Source: Rotaria macrura
Taxonomy: Eukaryota > Rotifera > Eurotatoria > Philodinida > Philodinidae
NCBI GenBank assembly: GCA_900239685.1
Contig: OENT01000387.1
Location: forward strand, 60,357-124,356
DNA: 64,000 nucleotides
Reading direction: 5' to 3'
The position numbers and the translations under genes were made by a program. Below are positions 1 to 12,200 of the stretch, one piece after another (position 1 is the stretch's first letter; each line of letters begins with the position of its first letter). The notes beneath the pieces are model-generated. The model was not told the origin of the DNA. It saw only the letters and a program-made list of their open reading frames with translations, and did not search any database.

Positions 1-719
1 TTCTCGCATCACATGTCTGTTATGACATACTTCGATTTGCCAGTAGACAAACAAATTATGCGTCGAAAAATAATGTTTTGGTGACACTTATGAATAAAAC
101 TGATGCATTTGTGCACGAAGAGAAATACAAAATGTACTTTTTTTCTCCTCTCACAAATGTATATAATATTTCATAAATAATGACCCTTCCTACATTAAAT
201 GAGAAGCATACGAATGTTAAGAATATACGTACGATAAATAAACAATGGACATCAACAGTTTCACTCCTAAAGTTATTTATCAAATTAATCAAGTTTGATA
301 TCTTTCTCATCGTACATATGAACAGAACTATCAAATTCAAGAGTCTCTAAAAAAATTGATATTAGGTTTCATTAATCAACTTCGTCGTAATCATTTGTGT
401 GCTCATACATAAACTTGAGTTTATCAGAACGAAAAGTATCGTATTTTAAAAGAACAAAAAAAAATGACGAGATATTTCTGCAAGAATCATTTTTATGCAG
501 CGAATCAAAATATAAATTCATTGTCATTCACAATTCTATTTAAACACAAAAACGAGTTACAAGAAATTTCCACGAAACTCCCTTTTGTCAAAAGTGAAGT
601 CAATACTTTTATTTCTCACACATACAGACAGATCAAAGAAAATATTATAGAAGCATAAATTTATTATTCTAAATTCTTGAAACATAAATTCGATGCATAG
701 AATAAAATGAATTCCACGA
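1..719. other. Intergenic, left edge
   Basis: AT-rich sequence with no recognisable exon. Short open frames on both strands (56-340 minus, 464-658 plus) have biased, low-information composition and no splice context. It is the 3' flank of the amylase gene. Confidence 0.6.
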
Positions 720-3215
720 CTAGATATATTCTTCAATTTGTAACACATACACTTCATTAGCTGGTACATTAAAACAAAGATTTTCATTTGCACGTAAATA
801 TCTTTTGATCTGTCGATCGATAAAAACATCTTGAAGCGTATAGACTTTCGTAGTATCTAATCCAATGTTTGACCATACTTCAATGGGTATTGCTAATTGA
901 ATATCATGACTATTCTTATAATCGAAATTCAATATAATTAATAATCGCTCATCATTCTCATGATATCGAATGAAAGTATAAATCTTTCTTGTATCATAAA
1001 ATGAATGATTAGCATATTGTAGATCAACTAGTTTGGATGAAATGCAATGTAAAGCTTTTCGCTCATGAATCAATTTTATAAGATTTTCATAGAACGAACG
1101 TAGAGCTTTCTGTGAAATCGTTAATTGACCACCATCACATGCACCTTTGTTGTACCAAGCTTGAAATTCAGGAATACCCTAAGAGAAACAATGAAATAAT
1201 CAATAAAAGTCTTAAAAACTAATCAATATTTCCACAATAAAAATGGCTATTTTAGAACAATTTATTGTTGAGTTCGGTATATCCGTAGAATTATTCATTG
1301 AACAAAGAAAACATCATCTATTTAAATTTATTTGATCAGTTTTCTTTTGTTAAATATGAATTTCTTTTCACTTGATTGAATAGGTAGAGCTGGTCCTTTG
1401 AATATCTTTATAATGAAAAAAGAATGTTGATACAAACTGATGTACTTTTATCAAGAACTACGTCGGAAAGATCATATTGAAAAACAAACTTTCTTTTTTT
1501 AGTCATCAAATTCCCTATACTCCAACAACGCTTTTTTCAAAACTGCTTGCTAGCTCTCTTCCCTTTCAATTACCCAATAATCAAATATAGTTGTTCGTCC
1601 ATCATCTCCTTGGAAGCCTTTTGTTCCTACACTATCAACGCCGATTTCTTGTCCAAAGTAAATCATAAACGGACCAGAATGCATCACAGCTGTAAAAACA
1701 ACAGCTGGTAGTCCTTTCCATGGATTTCCTGCGAATTGTTTTGCTGCGATTCTAAAATAAAACAATATTTGTATTCAATGTTCGAGCAACAGAGTTTTCT
1801 TTTCCTCGTACCTAAGTTCATCATGATTTTCCATAAATCTTAACATATGCTTGCTAATATGTCTTTGATCGTTGTAAATCCGTGTTATATCATTGCAATT
1901 TGTTGATGTTGCTTCTTCCTGCAATAAGCAACGTAAACAATCATATAGTCCGACTTTATCATATAAGTAATCGAATAGACCACGTTCAACATAACGTTGA
2001 TATAAGTCTGGCTGATATATTTCAGCAATGAAAACAATGCGTCGTTCAGGATATGCCATTCGTACAGAGGTTATCAACCAATGCCAAAATTCAACCGGAA
2101 TCATTTCGGCCTAATCAATCAAAACCGAAAAAAAGTACCAAAAAATGTTAAAAAGACTTAATCTATAATTTACCATATCACAACGAAAGCCATCGACGCC
2201 TTTGTCAATCCAATAAGATAAGACTTGAAAGAGTTTATCCCAAAGTGGCGGTCTTGGATCAAAATATTGTTTACCAGTAGCATAATCGATTCCGTAATTT
2301 AATTTAATAGTTTCGAACCAATCTGTAATGAGTGGTTTCGAATGAAATACATCATTACCTGTTGCTCGTGCTGGCATTTCAGTATATTTTGATATTTTTG
2401 ATGTATCAATACATGGAGGTAGATGTTGAGCATCGGGTATTTGCAGTGGTTCATTTACAATATAGTAGAAATCATTTCTGGAACTGAACGATTTTGTTCT
2501 ATCGTCATCAATACCAAAATCTTGGTTTGGTCGAACATCAGAACCATATTCTCTGGCAACATGATTCGGAATAAAATCCATAATAATTCGAAGGTCATGT
2601 GCATGAGTACGTTGAACAAGTTGTTCAAATTCAACGATACGATTACGAATATCAACGGCTATAGCTGGGTCAATATCATAGTAATCTTTTATTGCAAATG
2701 GTGAACCAGCTAAACCTCTTTCAAACGAAAATAGAATAAAAATTTCGTGAAGTCTACTTGTAAAATTATATTCAATCATTTATCTATTACTTCACAATAT
2801 AAGGGTTATCGCGACGAATTCCATACGCTGTATAATCAGTCATTGTTGCATGTTCTAAGAGTCCACAATACCACACATGGGTATAACCGAATCGTTTTAA
2901 TTCCTTTAAACACGCGTCATTAATATCATTCATTTTACCGACACCATTTTGTTCGATAGTTCCGTTTACAACATTTGTTAAATTTTGATTGCCAAATAAA
3001 CGAACAAGTATTTGATAGATTATTAACTTATCATAGCACGGTTCAATTGATTGACATGTACAAAGGGTTTTTGAAAGTTTTTCAGACATAATTGAAATCA
3101 CCGAACGAGAAAAGTTGAGAAAAGAAGTCTTTTTGTGGTTAGTACAAAAATGTGCAATATTCGTACGAGTACGTGAATCTAAAAATTGTTGAATTATCAA
3201 AAAGATTAATTTCAT
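720..3215 (-). CDS. GH13 alpha-amylase, bacterial-type, five exons
   Basis: Exons 3215-2791, 2717-2174, 2110-1812, 1751-1574 and 1178-720 give 634 aa. All introns are GT..AG (63-73 bp, the last 395 bp). It should hydrolyse alpha-1,4-glucans. The GH13 catalytic triad is visible: nucleophile D322 in GFRCDM, acid/base E353 in FIAEIY, and D420 in ENHDE; region I is DFIPNH. An early YQILVRLFGN stretch, the IEHATMTDY-like segment and TTIFDYW..PEFQ.W near the C-terminus resemble Bacteroidetes alpha-amylases more than animal salivary/pancreatic amylase; this is from memory of the family. No convincing signal peptide: the N-terminus is MKLIFLII but is not followed by a clean core or cleavage site. M at 3215 is used because an acceptor-like ttttag lies 9 nt upstream; a later Met before SEKLSKTL is possible. 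Horizontal transfer is inferred. Confidence 0.85.
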
Positions 3216-3226
3216 ATAAATGATCT

Positions 3227-5948
3227 AAAAGTAATGTAAATTGACAGTAGGTTTTTTCGTTTTCGTTTTTAACAACAGCATCATTTAAGAATTACAATAC
3301 ATTTTCAGTCACAGTTATCAATTATCTTTTTCCCTATCGTCGTTCGGAAGAATCCAACTATGAAATTTTGTTTTGTAATGATAAATTTGATTTTAATAAG
3401 AGAACTTTTGTTGTCAAAAATGTTTTTATTAAGTTGAATAAATTAAAATCACCGTTTTTTCTATTGTCTACAATAAGCTAAAAGGTAATTATCATTTCAT
3501 TTCAATTCAATCGATTACAAAACAACTTTCATTTCATTCTTTTGTTCATAAGCATAATTTCATTCAGCATCTTCTAGCACTCATTTCTTTACATTCAAGA
3601 GCTTTCTGTCTTTGCCCCTGTCTTTCTCTCTCTCTCTTTTCCTTCCATTCTTCTAAAGCACCTTCTTCTACTTCAATGGTATAAATGTGTTGGACGATGG
3701 ATGATTTCATTTCGAATGCATAGAAAAGAATCAACATGCCTCCAAGGGTGATTTCATTTGTCTCATTGACAACGGCACACATACATGCACATACTCTCTC
3801 ATTTCACTTTGTTTACATAGTTCAGCTCAATCAGAGAACAAGTGAGAGAACTTGAGAGGTGCCGCTAAGGCGTTTTTCGCGCGACAGAAAAAATCAATCT
3901 CTTTCTTTTTCTCTCTCCCCCTCTTCTTCTCGCTGTCTCGCTTTTTGTCTTACTCTTTGTTTCCCGCTCTCTCGCTCTCTTCTTTGTTTGATTCTACGTG
4001 CGACCAGAGAAAACGAGAAAGGTACTTGAATGTGACAATCTTTTCTCTGACGTTAAAGAATTTTTTTTGAAAGTCTTCCCAATACTTGTTCACTCTCATA
4101 TAGCTGGTTACAATTGAAGTACTGTGTCTGTTTGTGCACACATAGAGAGTGAAACAGAGAATGAGACTTTGTATAATTAGAAAAAGAGAGAAAAAGAATA
4201 GAGAGAGAGAGTGATGAAATATATATATTTTCATTCTAGCATAGCCATATAAAGCTCAGTCATTCGTTTGGAAGGTATGTGAAAAAAAGTTGGACGCATA
4301 TTCATAAAGGTAATTATCACATCAGTCTTCTTTACATGACGAAACAGAAGTCTGTCTTCATTTCTAATTGAGTTGACACAATAGAACACATATCATTATA
4401 TAAATATAGTTAGTTTTTATAATCGATCTCTGTGAGTCAACATTCATTGCTTTTGCTTTCTCTACATCCTACACCTTGAGCATCAGCAAGGAATAGAGCA
4501 TGTATATCATAAATACCACGAGATAGCGAAAGAATTGTGCATTCGCACGCACGCTTGTATAGATGGAGCAAGAGATGCACACATATCCATATATATAGAT
4601 GTGTATATATACATACATACGTATATACATATATATATGTATATACTAATGCGTATACACATACGTCGATACTTTTTTTCTTATCCGTCCTTTTTCCTAT
4701 GCCTTATTTATAGTAGCAAAAAGGACAAAGAAGACAAATAAGAGTTCTTTCTCTCTTTTTTTCCTTTGTTGTACGTTAGACAAGGAAGATTTTGCTTCAA
4801 GATCTTCTGAGGCGCTATTATTGTGATTGTCGTCATCGTCGTTGCTACGTTGATGTATGCATATGTATATTTTTTCATTTCAATTGCTGCTCTTGTCTCT
4901 ACTCGGATGATGATGATGTTGGTTGTGTGTGTATGTGCGTGTGGACAGGTATGCTACTCTCTGCCGCTTTCGTTCTCTTTTTTCTTTTCGTTTTATTTTT
5001 ATTTTTTGATTCGAATGACGCTCGAAATAGTGAGTGCTCTGTAGCTGTCTCTTTCTCTCCCTTTTGCTCTGTTACAATCCAGTTTACTTGCCTACACTTA
5101 TGTCTTTCTTATTCTATACCTCCGTGTCCTGTTACGATGCGTGCCATATGTATATTTTCGGAGTAGTGTAAAAGGGTAAGTCGTGACATCCTCCATCTCC
5201 CAGGTAAAAGAGATTCTCATTTTTTTTATTTGGCACTAACTGAACATTATTGGAATTGACAGATAGATTAAGAAGAAGGGATAGAAAAGAAAAGATAAGA
5301 AAAGAAAAAGACATCTTGATATATTCCGTAAGAGACCGGAAAGGGGATCCTTGTACTATGCTACCCAAACATATTTATTTTATATGTAACTTAGCTTTTC
5401 TCTCGTTCTTTTAATGCACTTCTATTGGATTTTTCTCTGTCTCTCTCTTCTTTAAAAAAAAAACTTACTACGAAAAATTCTCATTTCTTCCTTTCTTTGA
5501 TGTCACTATGTTGACACACTGTAGAAAAAAAAACAACGAAATAACCAATGTGATTAGGTCGGTGTTGCTGCAATTTGTCGATAAATTAGATTCATATTGC
5601 ACTACATTCGATCTCGTTGTCATTGTGTCATGAAACGACGTGAACTTAACTGCAATACTTAAATATATTACATAAATGGGAAAAAAAATCACACAATATT
5701 TATCTGTTTCAGAAGGAATAATACATCCCAGCAGCGAATAACCACATAGCCGATAGAGAAACAATAAGGAAAGTTCATTCATACAGTCATTGTTATAAAC
5801 GTATCGCTATACATTTGCGTATTCAATGATCACTTTCAAATCAAATACGTGACTAGATGTAAAGAAAATAGGAAAAATAACGACAATCGAAAAGACAAAG
5901 AAGCTAAATAATTACATAAAAGCCATAGAAAACAAAAGAAAAATATTT
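3227..5948. other. Intergenic, low complexity
   Basis: About 2.7 kb between the amylase 5' end and the spastin 3' end. It holds CT/GA-rich tracts (about 3880-3990, 4140-4215), a TA/GTATAC-rich block near 4585-4645 and T-rich runs. Open frames here encode Ser/Phe/Cys-rich low-complexity peptides and are not credible genes. Confidence 0.6.
4585..4645. repeat. TATA/GTATAC simple repeat
   Basis: Alternating purine-pyrimidine tract of TATA, ATACATAC and GTATATAC units. It is a decayed microsatellite with no coding context. Confidence 0.7.
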
Positions 5949-8900
5949 TTAAGAGCCACATTCACCGAATGACTGATTCCATTTGATATATTTGTCAAGT
6001 GATGCTGGTGATACACTTGGTCGAATCTTTCTCAATGATTGAACGAAGTCTTGTCGTGAGATTGGTCGAATACGACTAACAGACAATTCTTTTAATTGAT
6101 CAACACGTAACTCACGTACTGGACCCATGGCAGCATCTTTTGCTAATGCAGTTAAATCACTGCCTGAGTAATCATGTGTTTCACTGCAATAGCAAAAAGA
6201 AAATCATTTCTCAATACTAATTAAAAACCAATCAAATAAACAATGTCTTACTGAGAAAGCCATTCGAAATCGTTCGATGTTAAACTATGTTCTTGCTTAC
6301 TTAATAAATGTTTTAAAAGATGTTTACGTGTGCTTGAGTCGGGTAATGGAATATATACACGACGAGGAAAACGTCTGAAAAGCAAAACCAAAAGGCTTAG
6401 ATTAATGTAAAATATTTTGCTGAATTATTTTACCTTAGTGCTGCATCGTCCAATTCAAATGGACGATTCGTTGCAGCAAGAACTAGAATACGATCATCAT
6501 TGTTGGTTTGAACCTAAAATAATCGTATGTGAAGGCATTTCTTTTTTCCTTTTTTTTTGTCTCGTAACTTACACCGTCGAATTGAACAAGAAATTCAGTT
6601 TTTAACCTACGCATTGCATCATGCTCAGATTCTTTACGTTCAGCAAGTAATGAATCAACTTCATCTATGAATAGAAAGCATGATCATCGACAACACGACA
6701 CTGATGTAGAATGCAAAACGAACCAATAAAAATAATCGATGGTTGTAATTCACGAGCTGCAGCAAATAGAGCACGAACAAGTTTTTCACCTTCACCGACC
6801 TGTCGATATGACAAACATTTGAATGCATAAAATTGAAGACAACATTAGATCATACATATTTTGATGTTAAACTCGACGCACTAATATTAAAGAATCGAGC
6901 TTTAGCTTCCGAAGCAACAGCTTTCGCCTTTGAAAAATTAGATGAATGAATTATTTATGTAGCAATCGATTGTTAATTACCAGCATGGTCTTGCCATTAC
7001 CAGGTGGTCCAAATAATAGTATACCACGAACGGGTGCCCGTAGGCCGGTGAACATCTGAAATAAAAGAACTCCTTTTCTATTCATTGTTCTTTTTATTTA
7101 TATAGTGTTATTTACTTCGGGTCGAAGAACAGGTAAAATAACTGCTTCTTCAAGTGCTCGTTTGGCTCTTTCTTGACCACCTATCAAAACAAAAAAAGAC
7201 ACAATGCGTGATTGCAATCGCTTTGTGTAATAATCGAATAAAACTAAAAGGCATTCAATTCGATTGATCTTATCATAAACATCAAGTTAATATATTGTCC
7301 AACGAAATATTTTACGAGATGTTTTTCTTACTAGTGCAATACTATTTCTTTCGACGATTCAGTTGTTCAATTTTTTATCGCTCTACTTAATCATGTTTTC
7401 TACCTTTTTCTCAGGACAAAATAGAATCATTATAACTTATAACTTTGTTGATTGTCCAATGCTTAATCTCCACTTGACAACAACTATCAACTTGTTTTTC
7501 TTCATCTCTAAGATAAATACATCCAGTTTGATCGTTAAATCACTCAAGAACACCACTTACTACATAAAAGATTATTTCTATGTTTATCTGTGTGATTTTC
7601 TACGACATGATTCTTCTTCTCAGTTTTTCTCTTCGGTCATAGACACTTTGCACATTATGTTTTTATTTCACATTACACCAGAAAGCCAATGTTATGCTGC
7701 TGTTTCATCTTTTTCGATGACTTACCTCAATGCTATTGATTGAATATCGATTATGAACTAAGAAAAGTCTCTAATCATTTTGATTGATAATTGAAGATTC
7801 AAATTTAGACACGTTGTTAAATTATAGTTCAGCAAGATAATTTTTACTCGAAAAAAAAAATGACATCTATTTCACTTCATGAATATATTTCATTACTGTT
7901 ATGATCACTAATTTGAGTACAACTAATTTACGACTAGAGTCAAGTTCATTAATACGCACTTATTATCACAAGAATAAATACGGCAGTATCACTGATGTCG
8001 TCAGCGAGATTAGATTGAACGAGATGTGAAAAATTTTGTTTATACTTAACAGATGTGATTTTTCACATGACAAAATTATGGACTGTTTTGGTTCTATTGA
8101 ATTACTTCAACTAGGAACGATGATCGGATTTAGAACACATTCAAAAGAATAAAGAGTAAATAAAATCTAGCTTCAAATAAAATTTAAAAAAATATTGTAA
8201 CTTTGTTGGATAGAATTAATTAGCATTATTTAAATAAAAACTAGATTGAACTATTTTAGTTTTTATGCCGAAATATAATGACTTACCAATGTCACTGAAT
8301 TTAACATGAGGTCTATTTTCTATGACTTCATCAAGAATATATGAAATGAGCTGTTTATCCACATTAGGCAATCTCAGTAACGCTGGTTTGCTGTGAGCAG
8401 TGGCTTGATCATCATGTGACTGGGATGGTAAATTCTTTTGTCCAGTCTAAATAGAAATTGACATATTTAATTCTAATAAATCAATGACATGTATTGATAA
8501 GTTCATCCTATCCATCTTTCTCACATTGAAATAATTTTTAGGTGCTTGTTTTGGCTTAAGTGCTAAGCGATCTGATGATGAAGCAACTACAGGTTGCAAA
8601 GGCCGGTGGCAAGATTTAGGCGAAGCAGACTTGAAAAAAAAGCAGTTTTGATTAAAAGAAAGAGAAAGAGAGATACGTACTGGAGGTGAAGAAGCTACTT
8701 TACGAGGATCCGCTGGACGTTGAGCTTTTGTTGAAATAGCATTATGTTTCGTCAACACTTTATTTTCTGTACGCATTAGACCTTCTGATAAAAGAAAAAC
8801 GAAGCGTGAAACCTATTGAGAAAAAGGAAATGTAAAACTCACGCAAAATATGAACTCGCTCATAGGCCATATCTAGATTTTTACGCATTTTTGCTTGCAA

Positions 8901-9206
8901 ATCAACAGCACGATTATCTATTCATTAAAATCAATTGTAAACGTTATTAATCATAGTCAATATTTTACCTGTAGAATTAACATTTAAATTGATTGCTTTT
9001 TCTAATTCCCGTATGCCTTGTTTGTATAATAAAATAGCCATTTCATTATTATCTAAGCGAACGAAGAGAGACCATACGGAAAATATTGCTAGAGTGGGAA
9101 AAGAAACTATACTCGATTTTTCGTCGAATTCAAGGGCTTGATGAAGAAAACCAACCGCTCGTTGATGGTAATCATTTTGACTTTTAAACGGCTGATCACT
9201 TTCCAT
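5949..9206 (-). CDS. SPAST: Spastin, microtubule-severing AAA ATPase
   Basis: Fourteen exons: 9206-9113, 9052-8969, 8917-8843, 8784-8681, 8629-8525, 8446-8287, 7180-7116, 7055-6981, 6927-6856, 6799-6724, 6664-6573, 6513-6434, 6374-6252, 6183-5949; 479 aa. An N-terminal MIT domain (about 10-80; YHQRA... then [13 protein letters not shown]) is followed by a linker, then the AAA module: Walker A GPPGNGKT 245-252, pore loop KYVG at 277-280, Walker B FIDE ending E305, and AATNRP. The C-terminal [16 protein letters not shown] is diagnostic of spastin rather than katanin or fidgetin. Spastin hexamers pull tubulin tails to sever microtubules. The protein starts just before MIT, so it matches the short (M87-like) form and lacks the membrane hairpin of the long form. 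The intron between exons 6 and 7 is 1.1 kb; the donor after exon 10 is unusual (gttcgt). Confidence 0.93.
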
Positions 9207-12200
9207 ACGAAAACTAGGAATAATTCAATAATAGAGTTTGGAAAACATTCAATCAGTTTGACGATGAATCAATCTAACATTTTCAAAAATTTCTTAAATA
9301 AAATTGAAAAACAATTTCAACTCAACCACAATCAAGTATGACATAGAGGCTGATTCATACATCTCATTCTATTAAATGACGTCAAACGAAAAATTCAATG
9401 AAACAGAAGATCTTCTTGCAAAAAGTACTATAGATAGATTTTATAATAGATGAATAAAATAATAATACTGACTCATTAATCAAATGACGTATAAGAGAAG
9501 GACCAATTACAATTACAATATGTAGTTTTCCACAATCTTTAATAGATGTCGCAAAAATTCAAAACAGGGTGTATCGACAATGTGAAATCTGCTTTACTGA
9601 TTTCCTTTCAGATCCTGTTTATTCTTCATACAGATTAGTTGTTACAACAAATAGTGACAGTAAAGAAGTGTACACAATCAGGAAAAAGTAATTTTTCTTA
9701 CACAAAAAAATGATACAAAAGTAAATAGAATACTTTACAATCGTATCTTCAATAAAAGCTTCATAGGCTGTAGCCAATTGTTGTGGGCTCAATAGATTTC
9801 GCTCATGAAAGAAACAAGAAAAACTAGATTTTTGAAACTAGATTTGATACACGTTTTATCAAGTGAAGACTAAACTAGACTAGAGTATATTTGTTTGAGT
9901 TTCAGAACATTCCATTCTTCTTCTGCTTCGGAATAGGTATGATAAAATCCTGAGTTGTTCACTATTGATATGCATTGGCAAAGATACGAAAACGAGAAAA
10001 ACTAATAAATCAGATTAAATTTTTTTATACAATAAACTAGTCTCGTTTGAGAACTGATTCTGCACAAAGTTTACATGAAACTTCAAAAACATATCATCCT
10101 ACTTATTCTTATGATGACTATGGTATCGACCGACACGTAACAGTAAAATTTTTATATCTTCACAATAGTATAGTTCCTGTGCTGGTAGTTTTTTTTTACA
10201 GATATTTATAACTCATTAGAATCTGCATTATTCACACAATTCGTAATCTAGAGGGGCGTATAAGTCGAGAAGTTTATCGTTTTATAGTCATCTTTTAGAT
10301 ATCTACATTTAATTGAAGACATAGAAAAGATACTCGTGACATTCCGATGAAACGGTATTTATCTGATTGCATGAAAAGTTTCTACAGCGCTGCAAATTAA
10401 AGAAGATTAAATCAAACATCAATTTTAAATATTATTAAATCTTGATATTTCCAAAGAATGTAGCATGTGTTTCTATCGACTCCCCCTAGTAACATCGAAA
10501 GCAAAAATATCGAAGCTGAAGGTTCGAAGCTAAAAATGTCACAAATAAAAATGCCGAAAGGTAATAGTGTAGAAAATACAAATATCGGACACTCAAATGT
10601 CGAACTATAAAAACATCGAATAGAGGTATAAATGAAAAAAATTCAAAAGTATGTATATATATATATATACAGATAATATTTTCGATGATTGAAATTAGCG
10701 AAGTGTCACAGACACACGAGAGTGCTATGTAACTCAAGCGAAGTTGACACCATCATCCAATGAATGCAACATGGTAGTCTTAAAATTGTTTGTATTGACT
10801 AATCAAATAATCAATTCTTAGCTGACACATAGATCTTTGTTATTAAACAAAAATGAACAAGTGCAAGACAACAAACTTATGTTCCATGAGATAACGTTAT
10901 TTTTTTTCCTACTTTTAGATTTTTTTGACAAGTATATATTATCGAATCCGATGGATGCAACTACTAATGTAGATAGCAATATCTCATACAAAACATCTAA
11001 CAAAGCTCAACGGCTGTTAGTCTTCAAGAAAAAAAAAATTTTCTATATTTTCGCAATTTTTATCTTTCGATCATTTTACATGTCGACATGTTTTTTCGAA
11101 GTTCCTATTTTCGGCATTCTTTTCTTTCGACATTATTATCATTCGAGCTTCTTACCTTTCGATATTATTTTGCGAAATTTTTCGACGTTTTTCTTTCGGC
11201 CAAACTAGGGTTAACCGTTTCTATCATTCTTAGTAAGAAATATGTTTGATAGTACGTTTTTCATTGCTAGTTATGTCTCAACTAATTGTAGAAATCAATG
11301 AATAAAAACTATCGCTACAATATCAGAGGATTCATTTTTCCAATGATGTACCTCTGCAGATTCGGTGGATAAAAAATAGACGATGCTGATATCGTAGAAA
11401 TAGATAATTTCATCACCAAACGATTAACAGAAACGTCATCTTTAATCAGTCCTCAGTTCAAGTGAATAATCAACGGATAGCAGGGTAAATCAAACTAAAA
11501 TTCCGATCCGATTTCCGTTGATTCGAAAACTAAATAAATCGGGAATCTATCTAACGTCATATAGCTGATGAATGACTGAATATGTAATATACGTATATTA
11601 AAACAATTTCAAAAAAGTCTAAAAATCATAAGCTTCATTTAACTGTCGTGAGGTATGCTGCAATTTTTAACAGAAATGAATGCATTTTGATCGTGATGTT
11701 GGATACACAAAATACAACGATCATTTTTCAAGCCCAAGTCACCAAATAGACTTTTCTTCAAAGGTGTCGTATCTTCTGAAGAGAATAGCCATTGTGAGAA
11801 AAAATTACAACGCCTTTCAAAACTTGTTTGATCCATCAATATACGACATTTTCAGATTAAAATGTCTTTCCGTTGGATTTCTATAAAACTCAATATATTC
11901 TCAAAGAGACAGTACTTTTTCATAGGTCCATATGATGATTGTACATCAACTCAAAATAGACATATCAGATCTATAAAATATTTGAATGCAATAGCAATCA
12001 GTATCAGCCGCAAAATCAAACCTACATATCTTGTTGATTAATAGGCCAAAAATTGAAAAGAAACAGTTTTAATTCAAATTCTTTTTATATTTTGAATGTT
12101 TTTGTTGTCTTGTTTGGAAACCAGTTTCAAATATTTTATTTTTCAATCAATGTTCTGCGAAACTACGATAATTTGAAGAAATGATGTTTTCTTTTTTGAA

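Noticed and set aside
3852..5166. Several plus-strand open frames of 60-125 codons
   Set aside because: Encoded by CT-rich, T-rich and TA microsatellite sequence. Peptides are low-complexity and no splice or family evidence exists.
7363..7743. 126-codon plus-strand frame
   Set aside because: It lies wholly inside the 1.1-kb spastin intron and has Phe/Ser/Tyr-rich composition typical of chance frames in AT-rich DNA.
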